From contig CALIYX010000024.1 of the NCBI GenBank assembly GCA_938049335.1, forward strand, positions 124,001-188,000: a stretch of DNA of 64,000 nucleotides. The letters run 5' to 3'. Made by a program: the position numbers and the translations under genes. Every line of letters begins with the position of its first letter. Within the stretch, counting starts at the first letter, position 1. This stretch comes from an uncultured Clostridia bacterium. Its GTDB lineage: Bacteria; Bacillota; Clostridia; Peptostreptococcales; Anaerovoracaceae. Below, one piece after another: positions 35,154-42,871 of the stretch. The notes beneath the pieces are model-generated. The model did no database searches. It was given only the letters and a program-made list of their open reading frames with translations, and had not been told where the DNA came from.

Positions 35154-37697
35154 TTACTTAACTCTTTTTCTGATCACTAGTACTGTCATCATTGTTGATG
35201 CGAATGCTAAAAGCATAATCATATGTACTAGTCCAGAAGCGTCTCCTGTGTTTACAACTTTATTATTTGTAATTGCACTTCCGTTAGCTGCGCCTTTGTT
35301 TGATGAAGCTGCTGCAGGTGGAGCTACAGGCTGTACTGGATTTGCTACAAACTCCCAGCTTCCAACAAAGTGTAAATCTGCACCATTTACAGTTGCTGAT
35401 TCAGGGTTCCAGCCTCTGAATATCCACTTACCACCTGCAACCTCGATTTCTCTGTAACGGTTTCCTAAGATAACAATTCTCTGATCTGGAAGATCATAAA
35501 TGGTGTGTGGAAGGAATCTTGTAACATCGTAAGGTAGTTCCATACCTGGTGTTATTGACTTATACTCATGAGTTGCCTTATATGTCACTGGAGCTGCATT
35601 TACTGTGAACGCAGTCTCAACTCTACCATCTCTTGTTTCAACCTCAAGAGTGTGATTTCCTGGAGCTAGTGTGTTTAAGTAATCCTTCTTAAGACTTAGG
35701 ACAATGCTTCCCTCTTCAGTCTCATAATTTGAGCTATCGATAACTGCACCATCAACCTTAACATTAAGAAGTCTGCTTAGGATTGAGTTGCTGATGTAGT
35801 AAGTCGCCTTATCTGAAACATTCTTGGTATATGTTAGCTTACCATCTTCAATCTCAACATTATTGTCCTTGTTGAGTTCTCTATTTGGTTTGATTGTCAT
35901 AGTTCCAAGAACATGGATCTTAACCTTAACCGGCTTTGCTCCACCTGTTGTATCCCAAGGTGTTGCAGTAGCTGTAACAGTTCCCTTCTGAAGACCTGTT
36001 ATCTTGTGTAGGAATGTTGGAAGTGCACCGGTAACTCCTGATGACTCTACAACTTCTTCGTTATCAACGATGCCTGGCTGATCAAATGTCCAGTTGAATC
36101 TCTGCTCTGAAGGCTTAGCTGGATTGAAGTTGAAGTTTACATTCTTTGTTTCGCCAACCTTTAGAACAACCTCTTCTTCTGCAGGTGTTGCTTCAGTCAT
36201 TGGAACCTTATATTCAAGCTTAACTTCGATAATCTTTGATACGCTTGGATTTGCCTTGCTTGACACCTTAAACTTTGCTGTACCAGCCTTTACAGGAATG
36301 ATACCATTCTTGAATAACTCCATATATGTAGCAATTTCAGGTGTTAGGGCTTCCCATTGAACTTCTGTATTTGAAGCATTTGCTGGCTTAGGAAGAATCT
36401 TGTAGTTGTCTGTTCCTTCACCTTCGATGATACCAACATAGTAGCTTCCGCTTGTCTTGCTTGACCAGCTTCCTGCAAGGTTGTTCCATGCGCTAATTTT
36501 ATATGTTGTTGGGAGTTTTACATCAAAGTCAGTCATTGGGACAGGCTTAATCTTTGCTCTGAATGATACCTTTTCGTTAGGGAACTCTTCTAGAGTTGCT
36601 GTGAATGTAGCTTCATGGTCAACGGTAATCCAGAATGCACCATTGAATACACGGCTTGTTGCACCATTGCTGATGTTCCACTTAACCTTGTTCTTATCTA
36701 CATCTACATACTGACCATTCTTCTTAACCTGTACCTTGAGTGAGTGTGGTCCCTGCTTTTCTGTTTCAAAGACCTTTGTCATATCCCAATTTGTTCCATC
36801 TATAACAAGTCTTGGTTCAGGCTTTTCTTCTGACTTAGCCTTTACAGTAACAGTCATTGTGTCTGAAAGCTCGTTTGGTGTCTCGATTCTGATTGTTGTT
36901 GTACCTGCTGACTTAGCGGTGAATTTAACACTACGATCTGTATTGTCAACTTTCAACACCTTGTCCTTAGCAACCATAAAGAAAAATACACTGAAGCTCT
37001 TTGCTGATGACCAATTCTCTGGACTATACTTTAGTTTTTCTAGCGGCACAGTATATGTATCACCTACTGTAAGCTCTAGGTTCTTGATTGAACTATCGAT
37101 AGTGAAGTTCTGATTATACTCATTATCAAACTCAACACCATCAACAGAATACTTGATAGCTATGCTATCTCCATTGTTGATAGCAACTTCACCAGCTGCT
37201 AGATTAGACTTGTTCTTCATCTGGCCTAATCCTACATTTGTGCTTGCACCATTTAAGAAATTATACCATCCTGAGAAATCATCAGTTGATTTTCTTCCAC
37301 CCTTTGTTACATCGGATAGGATACCTAACTTTTCCTTTAATCCTGCAATGCTTACGAAACCCTTAGTTCCATTTAGCTGATATGCGATATTTGATGCACC
37401 AAGTTCTCTCTTGATTGCATCTAGAACGCTTTCACCATCATTTACAGTGATCTGCTTGCTTAGAATCTCATTCTTTGCTCCGTTAGGTATAGCGTTATCA
37501 GTACCATAGTCGTTTTTGAGATCCTTTAGTGCCGTTTTATTGGCAATTGTTAGGTTAACAGTAACCGGTGCATTTGCGCCTCCCTCTGCATATACCTTGT
37601 CCATGCTGGATGGAACTATTACGGTAAATAGCATTGCGAAAGCTAGCAAAAATACACTGATTCTCTTAGCCCAGTTCTTTTCTGACATCTTTGTCAT
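35154..37697 (-). CDS. Wall-anchored DUF4430 (transcobalamin-like) surface protein under B12 riboswitch
   Basis: The 847-residue protein has a signal peptide (cleavage near VYA-EGG, residue 38) and then a DUF4430-like domain at about 85-185 (GESVLDAIKRELG, FSGWYNFLNGASTNVGLGQM, LAAGEVAINNGDSIAIKYSV). DUF4430 is structurally related to the beta domain of transcobalamin and intrinsic factor. Several Big/Ig-like domains (205-600), an X2-like domain (625-693), and a SHIRT-like domain (695-775, WIFRGWNPESATV) follow. The C-terminus carries the sorting-like motif VVNTGD, a hydrophobic helix and RKRVK. The 5' leader is a cobalamin riboswitch with a terminator, so expression should fall when B12 is abundant. 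I infer a role in binding or scavenging extracellular corrinoids. The ATG at 37697 has AAAGGA eight bases upstream. Confidence 0.88.
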   Translation of the reverse strand: MTKMSEKNWAKRISVFLLAFAMLFTVIVPSSMDKVYAEGGANAPVTVNLTIANKTALKDLKNDYGTDNAIPNGAKNEILSKQITVNDGESVLDAIKRELGASNIAYQLNGTKGFVSIAGLKEKLGILSDVTKGGRKSTDDFSGWYNFLNGASTNVGLGQMKNKSNLAAGEVAINNGDSIAIKYSVDGVEFDNEYNQNFTIDSSIKNLELTVGDTYTVPLEKLKYSPENWSSAKSFSVFFFMVAKDKVLKVDNTDRSVKFTAKSAGTTTIRIETPNELSDTMTVTVKAKSEEKPEPRLVIDGTNWDMTKVFETEKQGPHSLKVQVKKNGQYVDVDKNKVKWNISNGATSRVFNGAFWITVDHEATFTATLEEFPNEKVSFRAKIKPVPMTDFDVKLPTTYKISAWNNLAGSWSSKTSGSYYVGIIEGEGTDNYKILPKPANASNTEVQWEALTPEIATYMELFKNGIIPVKAGTAKFKVSSKANPSVSKIIEVKLEYKVPMTEATPAEEEVVLKVGETKNVNFNFNPAKPSEQRFNWTFDQPGIVDNEEVVESSGVTGALPTFLHKITGLQKGTVTATATPWDTTGGAKPVKVKIHVLGTMTIKPNRELNKDNNVEIEDGKLTYTKNVSDKATYYISNSILSRLLNVKVDGAVIDSSNYETEEGSIVLSLKKDYLNTLAPGNHTLEVETRDGRVETAFTVNAAPVTYKATHEYKSITPGMELPYDVTRFLPHTIYDLPDQRIVILGNRYREIEVAGGKWIFRGWNPESATVNGADLHFVGSWEFVANPVQPVAPPAAASSNKGAANGSAITNNKVVNTGDASGLVHMIMLLAFASTMMTVLVIRKRVK

Positions 37698-37837
37698 TTC
37701 ATTCTTCCTTTCTTTAGCTTTAACGAATTGTAATAACTTAATTTATGTGTGAATATGTAAATATTATTACCACTATTATATGCGGGCATCATAGTTACCT
37801 ACATAGTATTAATAGACAAAATTTCTGCATATTAACC

Positions 37838-37868
37838 AAAAAATAACGGATTACATCAGCAACCCGTT
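37838..37868 (-). terminator. Riboswitch expression-platform terminator
   Basis: AACGGGTT pairs with AATCCGTT (one G-T pair) around an 8-base loop and is followed on the minus strand by ATTTTTTGG. It lies between the cobalamin aptamer and the start codon at 37697, so it is the likely ligand-controlled terminator. Confidence 0.8.
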
Positions 37869-37899
37869 TTAATTACTATTATCCATTCTACTAATAGCT

Positions 37900-38075
37900 T
37901 CAATACCACGCCAAAGCTACTCACGCAAAGAGGTATCTGACTTAGCCTTGGTCAATCATAAGTAGTTAGTATCTAGTAATTCTCGGAATGACTGAAACGC
38001 CTTGGCATCACAGTGGCGGGACCGTACCGAAATTTCACCGGTTTCCCCTCTTAATTGGCCTACAATTATCAATTG
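37900..38075 (-). promoter_or_regulatory. Cobalamin (B12) riboswitch aptamer
   Basis: Read on the minus strand, the region contains the ordered cobalamin-riboswitch signatures. First comes AAGAGGGGAAACCGGTGAAA, then CGGTCCCGCCACTGTGATG (the B12 box core GCCACTGTGATGCC at 38004-38017), and then AAGTCAGATACCT (37931-37942 for AGTCAGATACCT). The order, spacing and the CCACTGTGA box match the family. It sits between a sigma-A promoter and an intrinsic terminator and controls the DUF4430 surface protein. Its exact ends are estimates. Confidence 0.9.
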
Positions 38076-38101
38076 CAAATATTAACTTTTTGTCTATAAA
38101 A

Positions 38102-38130
38102 ATTTTATATTTTCAATCTGAAAATGTCAA
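38102..38130 (-). promoter_or_regulatory. Sigma-A promoter of the riboswitch transcript
   Basis: On the minus strand TTGACA (38125-38130) and TAAAAT (38102-38107) have exactly 17 bases between them. It starts a leader of about 395 bases carrying the riboswitch. Confidence 0.8.
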
Positions 38131-38140
38131 TATTTTATGC

Positions 38141-38170
38141 AAAAAAACACCCAAGGGCTGGCCTTGGATG
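38141..38170 (-). terminator. Intrinsic terminator of the HTH gene
   Basis: On the minus strand CATCCAAGG pairs with CCTTGGGTG (one G-U) around 5 bases and is followed by seven T residues. It insulates the riboswitch promoter from upstream genes. Confidence 0.82.
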
Positions 38171-38208
38171 ATTCTACTTGAATTATTACATTTTATAGTT
38201 TGCAACAC

Positions 38209-38646
38209 CTATTTACTTAGATTAACGCTTACGATTTTCTTTGCCTCTATCAAGAAAGCTTTAATTTTGTTTATCGGAAGCTTGGAGAATTCACTGCTCT
38301 TAAGCGTCTGTCTATAATACTCTATTCCTGTATCCTTTGCGATGTACTTTGCAATTATGCCCGCCTCTACTAAATCGTCAATATATCCTTCGAATTCGTC
38401 CTCGTGAATCTTATAAAGCTTTGCGCATACATCAAATTCATTCATTATTGCTCGCACAATACTTATATAAATTTTATCTCCCTTATATGCTCTATTTTGT
38501 GTATACGGAACCTTAGCGCTTGAAGGTATATCATACTGCCCCGTCTTTTCGTCCAGCTTTGCCCCTCTAATTAAGTGCTTATCGCACCATGCTCTGACGG
38601 TGCTATCTAAAACGTTTTTTTCTTGAGCAAACTCCTTGATTGTCAT
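38209..38646 (-). CDS. Small helix-turn-helix protein of unknown role
   Basis: The 145-residue protein begins with a MerR/excisionase-like HTH (MTIKEFAQEKNVLDSTVRAW, then KHLIRGAKLDEKTGQYDIP), followed by a helical region rich in Tyr, Ile and Glu with no recognised domain. The layout suggests a DNA-binding adaptor, and the C-terminal part might sense something or dimerise. GGAGATATGCC precedes the ATG. It lies 19 bases downstream of the DUF4097-like gene and may be co-transcribed with it. I do not recognise a specific family. Confidence 0.75.
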   Translation of the reverse strand: MTIKEFAQEKNVLDSTVRAWCDKHLIRGAKLDEKTGQYDIPSSAKVPYTQNRAYKGDKIYISIVRAIMNEFDVCAKLYKIHEDEFEGYIDDLVEAGIIAKYIAKDTGIEYYRQTLKSSEFSKLPINKIKAFLIEAKKIVSVNLSK

Positions 38647-38665
38647 GGCATATCTCCTATTTTAT

Positions 38666-39334
38666 CTATTTATAGAAATCCACTTTTGCATCTCCATTTT
38701 CAGTTCTTACATTGTAGTATCTTTTGTCTTCCTTAAATTCCCTAGAATAATCCGACTCCTCACCTTTTAGCTTAGCATATATGTCTCCGTTTTTTGATTT
38801 AGCTATTAGACTGCGTAAATCCGCCTTAATCGAAGCATCTCCATTATCTAGATTTGTTTCAGTGTAATATACTTTGACATCTTCAATAGATACATCACCA
38901 TTTTCGCTATTCACTGTTATCGCTAAATCTTCATTATTTATTGATTTGATTGTGCTATCGCCATTTTCGTTTAAAACATTAAGTACTAATATGTTTTTGG
39001 GTACCTTCACGACAGTCTTCTTTGATGATGTATTAAAGATAAAGCCAAAGATTGAGCTTTTGTGCTTGCTCTTATAAACTACTTGACCTAGTTCATCTCT
39101 AGGTGCATCGCTCTTTCCATTTCCGTAGTATGTTATGTGAACTTTGTCATCATTTGATGGCTCAACTATTACATCACGATTTTCCTCATTTATGTACACT
39201 TCTATGGCATAAGGTGATGAAACGAACTCCTGCTTTGATGAAACAGATTTATGTATCAATAGGAAAGCTAATACTAATAAAACAAGTACGATTATTGTTA
39301 TTGAAATCACTGGTATAAGTTGCTTATTTTTCAT
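38666..39334 (-). CDS. Membrane-anchored DUF4097-like beta-solenoid protein
   Basis: The 222-residue protein has an N-terminal transmembrane helix (about 7-27) and an extracytoplasmic region with repeated short motifs ending in NGD (ENGDSTIKSI, ENGDVSIEDV, DNGDASIKAD, KNGDIYAKL, ENGDAKVDF). Such NGD/SGD ladder repeats are typical of DUF4097-type beta-solenoid proteins, often next to envelope-stress systems. No LiaF-like or phage-shock partner is adjacent. Its role is unknown; a scaffold at the membrane surface is possible. Confidence 0.82.
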   Translation of the reverse strand: MKNKQLIPVISITIIVLVLLVLAFLLIHKSVSSKQEFVSSPYAIEVYINEENRDVIVEPSNDDKVHITYYGNGKSDAPRDELGQVVYKSKHKSSIFGFIFNTSSKKTVVKVPKNILVLNVLNENGDSTIKSINNEDLAITVNSENGDVSIEDVKVYYTETNLDNGDASIKADLRSLIAKSKNGDIYAKLKGEESDYSREFKEDKRYYNVRTENGDAKVDFYK

Positions 39335-39413
39335 TGTAGGTGTCCTCCATACTTATGCATCTAGTAACAAGCTGTGTACTAGCTGAATATTAACCAATCA
39401 AGCATCTATTATT

Positions 39414-39896
39414 TTATGAGATCAATTCCTTACGCATTTCCTCTACTTGCGCTGCCATATCTTTGATATCATCTTCACCTATCATCTCAGCTAGATCATA
39501 TTCGAGTGGATGTTGAGTAAAATCAAACAAGGCCTTATTCATAGCATCAAGCTCCTCCGATCTTGCAATAATATGTATCTTGCGGGATTCTGCATCATAC
39601 TCGTCAAGTTCATGAAGGTCTACAGCACCGTTCATCTTGCACTCAAGCAAAATCGCAGCGATATCTACTATGACATCTATGGCAAAATGAAAATCCATTT
39701 CCACACCATTAGAGTGAGTAAAGCCAGGATATTCTACAGTCTGCCTGAAGTTCCAGTTCAGCTTATCTAAACCTATCTTATCAAATATTTCGTTAAGAGA
39801 GATTTCTTCTTTCTTCTGATCTTCTAAAAATGCAACCAGATTTAGACTGTCATCGGAACCACCAATATATTCGCCCCAGTATTTTTCAATATACAT
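39414..39896 (-). CDS. Uncharacterised acidic protein
   Basis: The 160-residue protein is acidic and soluble, with no signal peptide. It contains WNFRQTVEYPGFTHSNGVEM and a helical C-terminal part ending MAAQVEEMRKELIS. AAGGAGAAG precedes the ATG. I do not recognise the family. It sits among other small unknown genes next to an SMI1/KNR4 gene, a context often seen with immunity-type proteins, but nothing in its own sequence shows this. Confidence 0.7.
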   Translation of the reverse strand: MYIEKYWGEYIGGSDDSLNLVAFLEDQKKEEISLNEIFDKIGLDKLNWNFRQTVEYPGFTHSNGVEMDFHFAIDVIVDIAAILLECKMNGAVDLHELDEYDAESRKIHIIARSEELDAMNKALFDFTQHPLEYDLAEMIGEDDIKDMAAQVEEMRKELIS

Positions 39897-39951
39897 TTTT
39901 CTTCTCCTTATGAATACACTATAAGTCTATCAGTAAATGGATTACCTTAAT

Positions 39952-40473
39952 TTAACCAAAGACTTCCTTATATAAACTTTTCATCTCTCTTGCATATTTT
40001 ACCGCACCAGGAATATCGACTCTCTTGTAATAGTCAGCCGAAATCTTTTGATGGTTCATCAAAATATCAAGTTCAATTATATACATAGCAACACTTGTTA
40101 GAGAATATTTGCCTTCATCTATCAAAGTCGATTTGTCATCTTCTGCGATTTCTTCGCCATCAGGAAATTCACCATCCGGACATTCCTCAGACATATCATC
40201 GCAGTATTGCCAGAATTTCTTACTCCAAATTATTATATCTTTTCGATTTTCTTCTATCATTTGCCTGAAGAACTCCACTGATTCTTTTTCTGAATGTAGC
40301 TTGCAATTAAATCCTTCTATCAAAAATTGTCTTTGTTTTAGTCTGTTTCTCAGCAAGTCTATCTCTACGCTTTGTATTTCCTTGTTGAAATTATTAAGAT
40401 CTAACTCTTTTAGGGTATCTAGATATATTTCGCTATTTAAAAATTCTTTTATAGTTTCCATTTTGATATCCAT
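39952..40473 (-). CDS. Uncharacterised helical acidic protein
   Basis: The 173-residue protein is acidic and predicted mainly helical, with an aspartate/glutamate cluster (SEECPDGEFPDGEEIAEDDK). It has no signal or membrane segment and no family I recognise. The first ATG (40473) lacks a clear ribosome-binding site; an in-frame ATG four codons later (40461) is an alternative. It is 28 bases downstream of the next small gene and probably in the same unit. Confidence 0.65.
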   Translation of the reverse strand: MDIKMETIKEFLNSEIYLDTLKELDLNNFNKEIQSVEIDLLRNRLKQRQFLIEGFNCKLHSEKESVEFFRQMIEENRKDIIIWSKKFWQYCDDMSEECPDGEFPDGEEIAEDDKSTLIDEGKYSLTSVAMYIIELDILMNHQKISADYYKRVDIPGAVKYAREMKSLYKEVFG

Positions 40474-40501
40474 ACCTTATCATCATAGTTTTTGAAATGT
40501 G

Positions 40502-40816
40502 CTATCCTTGTCTTCGGTTTGTGTTTTGGCGGAATAACTCTGATAGTTCTTTAGTTAGCAAGCCTTCTTCCTCAAGTCGGTTTACAAAATTTTCTTCATA
40601 TCGCTCAAAATCCTCTGCACAACCTACATTATCTGCAAGAAGTAGAAATGCTTCTGGTAATATCTTTGATTTTTGATTTTTTATAAGCTCATTCTTTATG
40701 CATTCACAAAGCCTATCTAAAATCTCATGGTTTTCCTTGTCTGCCTTTTCAAAATCTGTATTCCAGTCTATCGAATCAATTCTATTTTTAAAATAAATTA
40801 AATCTTTGTTATCCAT
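40502..40816 (-). CDS. Uncharacterised small helical protein
   Basis: The protein is about 104 residues, charged and helical (DNKDLIYFKNRIDSIDWNTD, then FERYEENFVNRLEEEGLL). I choose the ATG at 40816 because GGAGA lies just upstream; an earlier in-frame ATG at 40831 is possible. It is divergent from the SMI1/KNR4 gene. Family unknown. Confidence 0.6.
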   Translation of the reverse strand: MDNKDLIYFKNRIDSIDWNTDFEKADKENHEILDRLCECIKNELIKNQKSKILPEAFLLLADNVGCAEDFERYEENFVNRLEEEGLLTKELSELFRQNTNRRQG

Positions 40817-40901
40817 TTCTCTCCGAATCATACCTGTTTCAGTTTTATAATATTATTATATAACATACCATCCAAAAATGGTATTATAAGCTGGAGGCAT
40901 A

Positions 40902-41459
40902 ATGTACAAAGCCGGAGGCGTAATGGAGGAATTAGGTATGTTTGATAGTATCGACTTTAATAATTTTTGGAAAGAAAGCGACTACATAAATGAAGTTTGC
41001 ACTGGTGAAGCTCTAACGGATGAAATGGTGCGCGAAGCAGAGGAAAGACTTGGATACAAGCTTCCTGAATCATATATAGCACTAATGAAAACGCGAAACG
41101 GTGGCAAGCCACTAAAAACTGTTTGGTTTGATGAAAAAAATCGATATCGTGTTGATGTAGAAGAAATCTTCAGCATATCAGAAGAAAAAAAGGATTCCCT
41201 ATTTGGAACCTATGGCAATGAGTTTTGGTACGAAGAATGGGAATATCCTAGGGATGTTGGTATTATCATAGCTGACACAATATCAGGTGGTCATGAAATG
41301 ATATACCTGGACTATAGAGATTGCGGCAAGAATGGAGAACCAAAAGTATCGCTCTGCTCAGCAGAATACGACCATGAGATAATTGTACTAGCAGACAGCT
41401 TTGAAGAATTTATATTAGGGCTTACTCCTTCGGAAGAAATCTATTATCAAAATTTATAA
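40902..41459 (+). CDS. SMI1/KNR4-family protein
   Basis: SMI1/KNR4 (SUKH) proteins often serve as immunity proteins against polymorphic toxins in bacteria, but many are orphan. Visible SUKH-like features are AEERLGYKLPESYIALMKTRNGG, GIIIADTISGGHEMIYLDYR (shortened: ISGGHEMIYLDYR) and ADSFEEFILGL at the C-terminus. Three in-frame ATGs have a ribosome-binding site (40902, 40923 and 40938). The first two arise from a 21-base near-duplication of the site-plus-start region. The last, MFDSIDFNNFWK, has a well-spaced GGAGG and may be the main start. No toxin gene is adjacent. Confidence 0.82.
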   Translation: MYKAGGVMEELGMFDSIDFNNFWKESDYINEVCTGEALTDEMVREAEERLGYKLPESYIALMKTRNGGKPLKTVWFDEKNRYRVDVEEIFSISEEKKDSLFGTYGNEFWYEEWEYPRDVGIIIADTISGGHEMIYLDYRDCGKNGEPKVSLCSAEYDHEIIVLADSFEEFILGLTPSEEIYYQNL

Positions 41460-41468
41460 GTCTTTATA

Positions 41469-41520
41469 AAGGGGTCTGTTGCAGAATAGGTGATTCTATT
41501 CTGCAACAGACCCCTTATTT
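41469..41520. terminator. Very long (21-bp) terminator hairpin between SMI1 and msrAB
   Basis: A perfect 21-bp stem (41469-41489 with 41496-41516) with a 6-base loop is followed on the plus strand by ATTTTCTTT. It terminates the SMI1 gene and, in the other direction, the convergent msrAB gene. The stem is longer than in most intrinsic terminators in the window. Confidence 0.85.
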
Positions 41521-41546
41521 TCTTTGCAAAGTTAAATCCACTGATA

Positions 41547-42605
41547 TTACTCACAAAACACTTTATATTCTCCGTATCCCTTGGCATCCATATCTTCATA
41601 TGGAATGAATTCTAGGCTAGCGCCGTTAATACAGTATCTAAGTCCGCCCTTGTCTTTTGGTCCGTCTGTGAATACATGTCCCAAATGAATATCCGAATTC
41701 TTGCTTCGAACCTCATTTCTAACCATGCCGTGACTTTTATCAATTTTTTCCTTAAGCTTGTCATTTAGAATTGGTTTTGAAAAGCTTGGCCATCCGCAAC
41801 CGGAATCGAATTTATCCTTAGATGCGAATAAGGGCTCTCCAGTGAGTTTATCTACATAAATACCTTTGCGATATTCATCATTTAACGGGCTGCTAAAAGG
41901 ACGCTCGGTTGCTGAGTCAAACATGACCGATCTAGAGAGTTCGTCCAAGTCCTCAATTGGCTTCTTTTTTATGAAATTCAAATCTTCCTCTATCAAAGGT
42001 TGTTTTGCTAGGTTTAAATTTATATGGCAATAGCCATTTGGATTTTTATCTAAATAATCCTGATGGTATTCCTCAGCTAACACGAAATTTTTCAATTTCT
42101 GATTTTCTACAGCTAGTTTTCCATATTTCTTGCTTTCAAAATCCATGACTTTTTTGATAATCTCTTCGTCTTCATCCTTTTCGTAGTAAATTCCAGTGCG
42201 GTACTGACGTCCTATATCATTGCCCTGTTTATTGACTGAAGTCGGATCTATTATGCGGAAATAGTGAAGTAAAATTTCCTCCAAGGAAATCTTAGAACGA
42301 TCATATTCCACTTTTACTGTCTCTGCATGGTCTGTAATACCGATATGCTCGTAATCTGTATCATTTGTCTTTCCATTTGCATATCCAGTTTCTGTATTAA
42401 CTACTCCATTAATTCTTTGGAAGTATCCTTCCACACCCCAGAAACATCCTCCTGCTAAATAAATAGTCCTTTTATTCTCAGGCAAAACCGCCTTGCTCTT
42501 TTGCTTATCTTCCATATTTTCCTCCACGTTCTTACCACAAGCTGTTATTACAAATATAGTGCATATCATACAAATAAATATAGATATCAATATTAATCTT
42601 TTCAC
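41547..42605 (-). CDS. msrAB: MsrA-MsrB fusion peptide methionine sulfoxide reductase, lipoprotein
   Basis: The protein reduces both S- and R-methionine sulfoxide in proteins. It has a lipoprotein signal with lipobox VITAC (Cys23), so it works outside the membrane. The MsrA domain follows at about 45-205 (AGGCFWGVEGYFQ with the catalytic Cys, VEVQ-like core, GRQYRTGIYY). The MsrB domain at about 220-350 has FDSGCGWPSFSKP, DIHLGHVFTDGP and LRYCINGASLEFIP with the catalytic Cys. Residue positions are estimates. An extracytoplasmic Msr needs a reductant from the membrane; the NapH-like/TlpA operon at 55.8-57.5 kb is a candidate source. Confidence 0.95.
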   Translation of the reverse strand: MKRLILISIFICMICTIFVITACGKNVEENMEDKQKSKAVLPENKRTIYLAGGCFWGVEGYFQRINGVVNTETGYANGKTNDTDYEHIGITDHAETVKVEYDRSKISLEEILLHYFRIIDPTSVNKQGNDIGRQYRTGIYYEKDEDEEIIKKVMDFESKKYGKLAVENQKLKNFVLAEEYHQDYLDKNPNGYCHINLNLAKQPLIEEDLNFIKKKPIEDLDELSRSVMFDSATERPFSSPLNDEYRKGIYVDKLTGEPLFASKDKFDSGCGWPSFSKPILNDKLKEKIDKSHGMVRNEVRSKNSDIHLGHVFTDGPKDKGGLRYCINGASLEFIPYEDMDAKGYGEYKVFCE

Positions 42606-42639
42606 CCTCTGTATTCTTCCTTTTCTCTCGATAAAAAAC

Positions 42640-42667
42640 TTTATATTTTCGAGATACCCAGTTTCAA
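42640..42667 (-). promoter_or_regulatory. Candidate promoter for msrAB
   Basis: On the minus strand TTGAAA (42662-42667) and TATAAA (42640-42645) are 16 bases apart, 35 bases upstream of the msrAB start. Confidence 0.5.
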
Positions 42668-42694
42668 TATAGTCAAGCGAATTTTTTGAAACAA

Positions 42695-42730
42695 TAAAAA
42701 ATCTTAGGTATTTGAACAGAAATACCTAAG
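42695..42730 (-). terminator. Intrinsic terminator after the repeat array
   Basis: A perfect 11-bp stem CTTAGGTATTT/AAATACCTAAG (42703-42713 with 42720-42730) is followed on the minus strand by ATTTTTTATT. It is the first strong terminator downstream of guaA, so a guaBA transcript could run through the repeat array to here. Confidence 0.85.
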
Positions 42731-42871
42731 GCCTTAGAGTTTGATATTCTATTTACAATTTTTGAAATACCACTGTACTCATTGTCAAAACTTACTACAT
42801 AAAGATTTATAAAATGATGCAGTTAAATCGATTCTGATGCAATTAGAGCCTAACACAAATGGCTCGGTTCC

